A stretch of 64,000 nt of DNA, from contig NZ_JOJE01000006.1 of NCBI RefSeq assembly GCF_000720255.1, positions 248,001 to 312,000 of the forward strand, written 5' to 3'. Source of the DNA: Streptomyces griseus subsp. griseus. GTDB lineage: Bacteria; Actinomycetota; Actinomycetes; Streptomycetales; Streptomycetaceae. The position numbers and the translations under genes were made by a program. The stretch's first letter is position 1. Every line of letters starts with the position of its first letter. This document shows, piece by piece, positions 60,841-64,000 of this stretch. The notes below the pieces were generated by a model. It saw only the letters and a program-made list of their open reading frames with translations, ran no database searches and was not told the origin of the DNA.

Positions 60841-61631
60841 GCCGTCACCCCCGCGCCGTCCCGCTCCCACACGGCCCACGGACGGTCGCCCCGGGCGTAG
60901 GCGTCGTCCAGTGCGGCCCGCTCCTTCACGGTGTCGGTCGGCTTCCAGAAGCCGCGGTGCTGGTGCGCCACCAGCCGGCCTCGCTTGGCCAGTTGGGCGC
61001 ATCCGTCGGCGACCAGGTCCCCGCCCTCCGGGATGTGGTCGAAGACCTCCTGGCGGAGCACGAAGTAGCCGCCGTTCTCCCACAGCGGCAGTTCGCTCAC
61101 CGCCGTGATGCCTCCCACCAGGCCGTCCTCGCCCAGGTCCACGCAGTGGAACGAGGACTGCGGCGGCACCACCATCATCGACGCGCCGGCGTCGCGCCGG
61201 GCGAAGTTCTCGATCATCTGCGGCAGCGGGGCGTCGGTGAGCACATCGGCGTAGTTGGCGAGGAACATCTCGTCGCCGTCCAGGTGGTGTCGCACCCGGC
61301 GCAGCCGCTCCCCGATCGGTGACTCGATGCCGGTCTGCGCGAACGTGATGGTCCAGTCGGCGATGTCGGTGGACAGCAGCTCGGTCCGCCCGCCCCGCAG
61401 CACGAAGTCGTTGGACGTCGTCTCCTCGTAGTTGAGGAAGAAGTTTTTGATGTGGTGGGCCCCGTACCCCAGGCACAGGATGAACTCCGTGTGCCCGAAG
61501 TGGGCGTAGTAGCGCATGACGTGCCAGATCAGCGGTCTGGGGCCGACCATCGCCATCGGCTTGGGCACGTCGTCGGAGGATCCGTTGCGCATCCGCATCC
61601 CGTAACCGCCGCAGAACAGAACGACCTTCAT
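60837..61631 (-). CDS. RfbF-like sugar-1-phosphate cytidylyltransferase
   Basis: Nucleotidyltransferase of 264 aa with MKVVLFCGGYGMRMRNGSSD and VPKPMAMVGPRPLIWHVM (GGxGxR and the PKP loop), LCLGYGAHHIKNFFLNYEET, and GGYFVLRQEVFDHI. This pattern is that of glucose-1-phosphate cytidylyltransferase, which makes CDP-glucose, the entry to CDP-3,6-dideoxyhexoses and branched sugars. The CDP-glucose 4,6-dehydratase that normally follows is not in the window. 4-bp overlaps link it to the methyltransferase before and the deacetylase after it. Use of another sugar phosphate is possible. Confidence 0.9.
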   Translation of the reverse strand: MKVVLFCGGYGMRMRNGSSDDVPKPMAMVGPRPLIWHVMRYYAHFGHTEFILCLGYGAHHIKNFFLNYEETTSNDFVLRGGRTELLSTDIADWTITFAQTGIESPIGERLRRVRHHLDGDEMFLANYADVLTDAPLPQMIENFARRDAGASMMVVPPQSSFHCVDLGEDGLVGGITAVSELPLWENGGYFVLRQEVFDHIPEGGDLVADGCAQLAKRGRLVAHQHRGFWKPTDTVKERAALDDAYARGDRPWAVWERDGAGVTA

Positions 61632-62887
61632 GCTGTGACCTTTCGGGACGCGACCTCGACAATGCTCAGTTCCGGGATGGGGAAGACCAGCCGGCCGCCC
61701 CAGTCGTGCACGAAGGACAGCTGCTCGACCAGCTCGGCCCGCAGGTTCCACGGCAGGACGAGGACGTAGTCCGGTTTGTCCGCCGCGATCTGCTCGGGCG
61801 GCAGGATCGGGATGCGGGTGCCCGGAGTGAACCTGCCGTGCTTGTAGGGGTTGCGGTCGACCGTGTACGCGAGCAGGTCGGGCCGGATGCCGCAGTGGTT
61901 GAGCAGGGTGTTGCCCTTGCCCGGGGCGCCGTAGCCGACGACCGTCTCGCCGCGCTCGGCGGCCTCGATGAGGAACTTGAGCAGGTCCCGGCGCACCTTG
62001 GCCACCCGGGCGGAGAACTCGGTGTACCCGGACAGCTCCTGAAGCCCGGCGGCCTTCTCCCGCGCCAGCACGTCGGCCACCTGCTGTGTCGGCTCGCCGG
62101 CCACCTCGGCCGGGCGGGCCCACAGCCGGATGGAGCCGCCGTGAGTGGGCAGCAACTCGACGTCCACGAGCGTGAGTCCGCCGCCGGCAAGGGCCCGGAT
62201 CGCGGACGCGACGGTGTAGTACTGGAAGTGCTCGTGGTAGATCGTGTCGTACTGGTTCTCCTCGATCAGGGTCAGCAGGTGCTGCACCTCGATGGAGACC
62301 CAGCCGTCGTCGGCGACCAGGGCGCGCAGCCCCCGCGTGAACCCGACCACGTCGGGGATGTGCGCGTACACGTTGTTGGCCACGACCAGGTCCGCCGGGC
62401 CGTGCTCGGCGCGGACGGCCGCGCCGGTCTCCGGGCTCAGGAACTCCGTGAGCGTGGGCACGCCCGCGTCCCGCGCCGCGGCGCCGACGTTCACCGACGG
62501 CTCGATGCCGAGGCAGCGGATCCCGCGGTCCACCACGTGCCTCAGCAGGTACCCGTCGTTGCTCGCGACCTCCACCACGAAGGCGTCGGAGCCTTTGGTG
62601 TCGAGTCCCACCCGCCGCACGGCGTCGGCGACGAACGTGCGCGCGTGCTCCACCCAGGAGGTCGAGAACGAGGAGAAGTACGCGTACTCCTTGAACGTCT
62701 CCTCCGGCGTGATCAGCGGCGGGATCTGCGCCAGCCAGCAGTCGGTGCAGACCCGCAGGTGCAGCGGGTACGCCGGTTCCGGCAGGTCCAGTTGGTCCGC
62801 GGCGAGAAAGCTCTCGCACGGTGGCGTCGCCCCGAGATCGACGACGCTCGCCAGCGTCGCCGAGCCGCAGAGTCGGCATCGTGTCAT
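61628..62887 (-). CDS. SAM-dependent sugar C-methyltransferase (NovU/TylCIII type)
   Basis: Protein of 419 aa with the three-part layout of NDP-sugar C-methyltransferases: an N-terminal zinc-binding domain (CRLCGS, CTDCWL), a central SAM domain (VVEVASNDGYLLRHVVDRGI as motif I; the EVASNDG form is typical), and a C-terminal domain with VGYGAPGKGNTLLNHCGI and YVLVLPWNLR. The YHEHFQYYTV segment carries the catalytic His/Glu pair. Family members add a methyl group at C3 of NDP-4-keto-deoxysugars, so the glycan probably contains a branched sugar. ATG 62887 overlaps the glycosyltransferase stop by 4 bp. Confidence 0.9.
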   Translation of the reverse strand: MTRCRLCGSATLASVVDLGATPPCESFLAADQLDLPEPAYPLHLRVCTDCWLAQIPPLITPEETFKEYAYFSSFSTSWVEHARTFVADAVRRVGLDTKGSDAFVVEVASNDGYLLRHVVDRGIRCLGIEPSVNVGAAARDAGVPTLTEFLSPETGAAVRAEHGPADLVVANNVYAHIPDVVGFTRGLRALVADDGWVSIEVQHLLTLIEENQYDTIYHEHFQYYTVASAIRALAGGGLTLVDVELLPTHGGSIRLWARPAEVAGEPTQQVADVLAREKAAGLQELSGYTEFSARVAKVRRDLLKFLIEAAERGETVVGYGAPGKGNTLLNHCGIRPDLLAYTVDRNPYKHGRFTPGTRIPILPPEQIAADKPDYVLVLPWNLRAELVEQLSFVHDWGGRLVFPIPELSIVEVASRKVTA

Positions 62888-64000
62888 TTGCTGCCCCCCA
62901 TTGATTCCGTCCGACCCGCGATCGCGGTGCGGTACCCCTCCACCAGGTGCTCCAGCCCGACGGCCGGGCTGAAGTCCTGCTCGTAACGGCGCCGGGCCGC
63001 CTGCCCCATCTCCCGGTTGCGGACCGGCTCGGCCGTGATCCGGCGCAGGCAGGACGCGAGCGAGGCGGCCTCGCCCGGCCGGTGCAGCAGCCCGGTCACG
63101 CCGTCCTCGACGAGTTCGACGAACGCCCCGTGACCGGCGGCGACGGCCGGGACCCCCGCCGCCATCGCCTCCACGGCCACCAGGCCGAACGCCTCCAGCC
63201 ACGTGGAGGGAGCCACCACGGCGACCGATCGCGCGATGGCCTTCCGGCACTCCGCCGTGTCCAACAGGCCGACACAGCGCACGTCGTCCCGGCCCGCCGC
63301 CCAGGCGGTCACCTCCGGCTCCAGCGGCCCAGCGCCGGCGATCATGAGCGGCACGCCCACACCGCCGCTCGCCGCGAGCTCGTCCCACGCGGCCATGAGC
63401 AGCCGTACGCCCTTGGCCTCCGCGAGCCGGCCGAGATAGAGCAGATGCTCGCCGTCACCCTCTCGGCGGACGCCCGGGTCGGGCACGAAGTTGTGCTTCA
63501 CCGCCAGCAGTTCGGCCGGCATGCCGGCCCGCACCAGGACGTCGCGCTGCGCCGCGGAGATGCAGAAGAAGCGCTCCACCCCGGACCACCACCGCCGCCG
63601 GTTGACCGACAGGCTGACCGCGAGCGGCACCGTCGCCAGCCGGGAGTTCCGGTAGCAGCCGTGCCGGACGGCGGGCAGCGGCGCGGACCCGACGCACTCG
63701 GTGCACGGCCGGCCGTCCCTTTGCAGCGTGCCGGGCGGGCAGACCTGGGTGTAGTTGTGCAGCGTGGCGACGGCGGGCACGCCGGCGTCGGCGCAGGCGG
63801 CCAGCACCGCCGGCGACAGGAGCGGGAAGACGTTGTGGACGTGCACCACGTCCGGCCGCTCGGCGCGAAGCCGGGCGGCGAGCTCCTTGCGGACCGCCGG
63901 GTTCCACGGCACAAGGAGCGGTACCGCGACCTTGCCCAGCAGGGACCGGGCGGCGATGTCGTCGCTGCGCCGCTCGAACACCTCGACCCGGTGGCCGGCC
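62884..64000 (-). CDS. Family 4 glycosyltransferase (5' end outside window)
   Basis: GT-B glycosyltransferase; about 370 residues are visible and the frame stays open to the window edge (AGHRVEVFERRSDD), so the GTG at 63981 is internal. Motifs: ERPDVVHVHNVFPLLSPAVL, an iron-sulfur-like cysteine cluster (HNYTQVCPPG, CTECVG, HGCYR) common to a group of actinobacterial GT4 enzymes, LLYLGRLAEAKGVRLLMAAW, and the nucleotide-sugar motif PSTWLEAFGLVAVEAMAAGV (E-x7-E). It is the most upstream visible gene of the operon, whose promoter lies beyond 64000. Sugar donor unknown. Confidence 0.9.
   Translation of the reverse strand, partial: AGHRVEVFERRSDDIAARSLLGKVAVPLLVPWNPAVRKELAARLRAERPDVVHVHNVFPLLSPAVLAACADAGVPAVATLHNYTQVCPPGTLQRDGRPCTECVGSAPLPAVRHGCYRNSRLATVPLAVSLSVNRRRWWSGVERFFCISAAQRDVLVRAGMPAELLAVKHNFVPDPGVRREGDGEHLLYLGRLAEAKGVRLLMAAWDELAASGGVGVPLMIAGAGPLEPEVTAWAAGRDDVRCVGLLDTAECRKAIARSVAVVAPSTWLEAFGLVAVEAMAAGVPAVAAGHGAFVELVEDGVTGLLHRPGEAASLASCLRRITAEPVRNREMGQAARRRYEQDFSPAVGLEHLVEGYRTAIAGRTESMGGSK

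Overview
The window is about 71 % GC, with GTG and TTG starts, frequent ATGA/GTGA overlaps, LacI-controlled sugar importers that lack their own ATPase, secreted ricin-lectin enzymes and an F420-type oxidoreductase. All of this points to a Streptomyces chromosome, probably an accessory-rich arm region. No database was consulted; names rest on recognised motifs and family knowledge.

Layout. (1) 1-7165: a one-carbon/sarcosine catabolic operon, folD-glyA-soxB-soxDA-soxG. The delta and alpha sarcosine oxidase subunits form one reading frame, joined across what looks like a dispersed Streptomyces repeat. (2) 7166-13975: a mixed stretch with a hydrolase, an AraC regulator, an RlmA-type methyltransferase, a drug exporter and several decayed fragments (membrane protein, IS200/IS605 transposase, SDR). 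(3) 13976-21345: LLM oxidoreductase, GH36 alpha-galactosidase and a sugar ABC importer, with a broken LacI gene but two intact palindromic operators, then the signal-peptide stub of a lost secreted protein. (4) 21357-26873: PLP decarboxylase and a divergent MarR gene separated by 15-bp repeats, a DUF2231-Rieske protein, a DUF2071 pair and an SDR.

(5) 27037-36894: a complete selenocysteine module. selA, selB, selC (tRNA-Sec) and selD face a formate dehydrogenase operon (fdhB-fdhC-fdhA) whose catalytic subunit has an in-frame UGA followed by a bacterial SECIS hairpin. selB overlaps selC antisense, and the selB stop codon is the complement of the tRNA anticodon. The module ends beside a deletion scar (37006-38056) where a 3-hydroxyacyl-CoA dehydrogenase and an acyl-CoA dehydrogenase, once divergent, are fused head to head without their 5' halves.

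(6) 38163-50980: a second glycan-utilisation locus: two paralogous LacI regulators, a GH95-type glycosidase, a Tat-lipoprotein ABC importer, a GH3 glycosidase and a secreted beta-propeller/ricin-lectin protein. A shared palindrome, CGAAAG-N-CTTTCG, lies in front of the GH95/lacI and importer promoters. (7) 51207-52483: a VOC protein and a PAP2 phosphatase.

(8) 52496-64000 (minus strand, continuing past the right edge): an eleven-gene, tightly coupled glycan operon. It encodes glycosyltransferases, an RfbF-like cytidylyltransferase, a sugar C-methyltransferase, a PIG-L deacetylase, an epimerase, a DUF4910 protein, a flippase, a pyruvyl transferase, an RmlC-like epimerase and a class-III aminotransferase. 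It probably makes and exports a modified, pyruvylated surface glycan; the product is not recognisable from the sequence.
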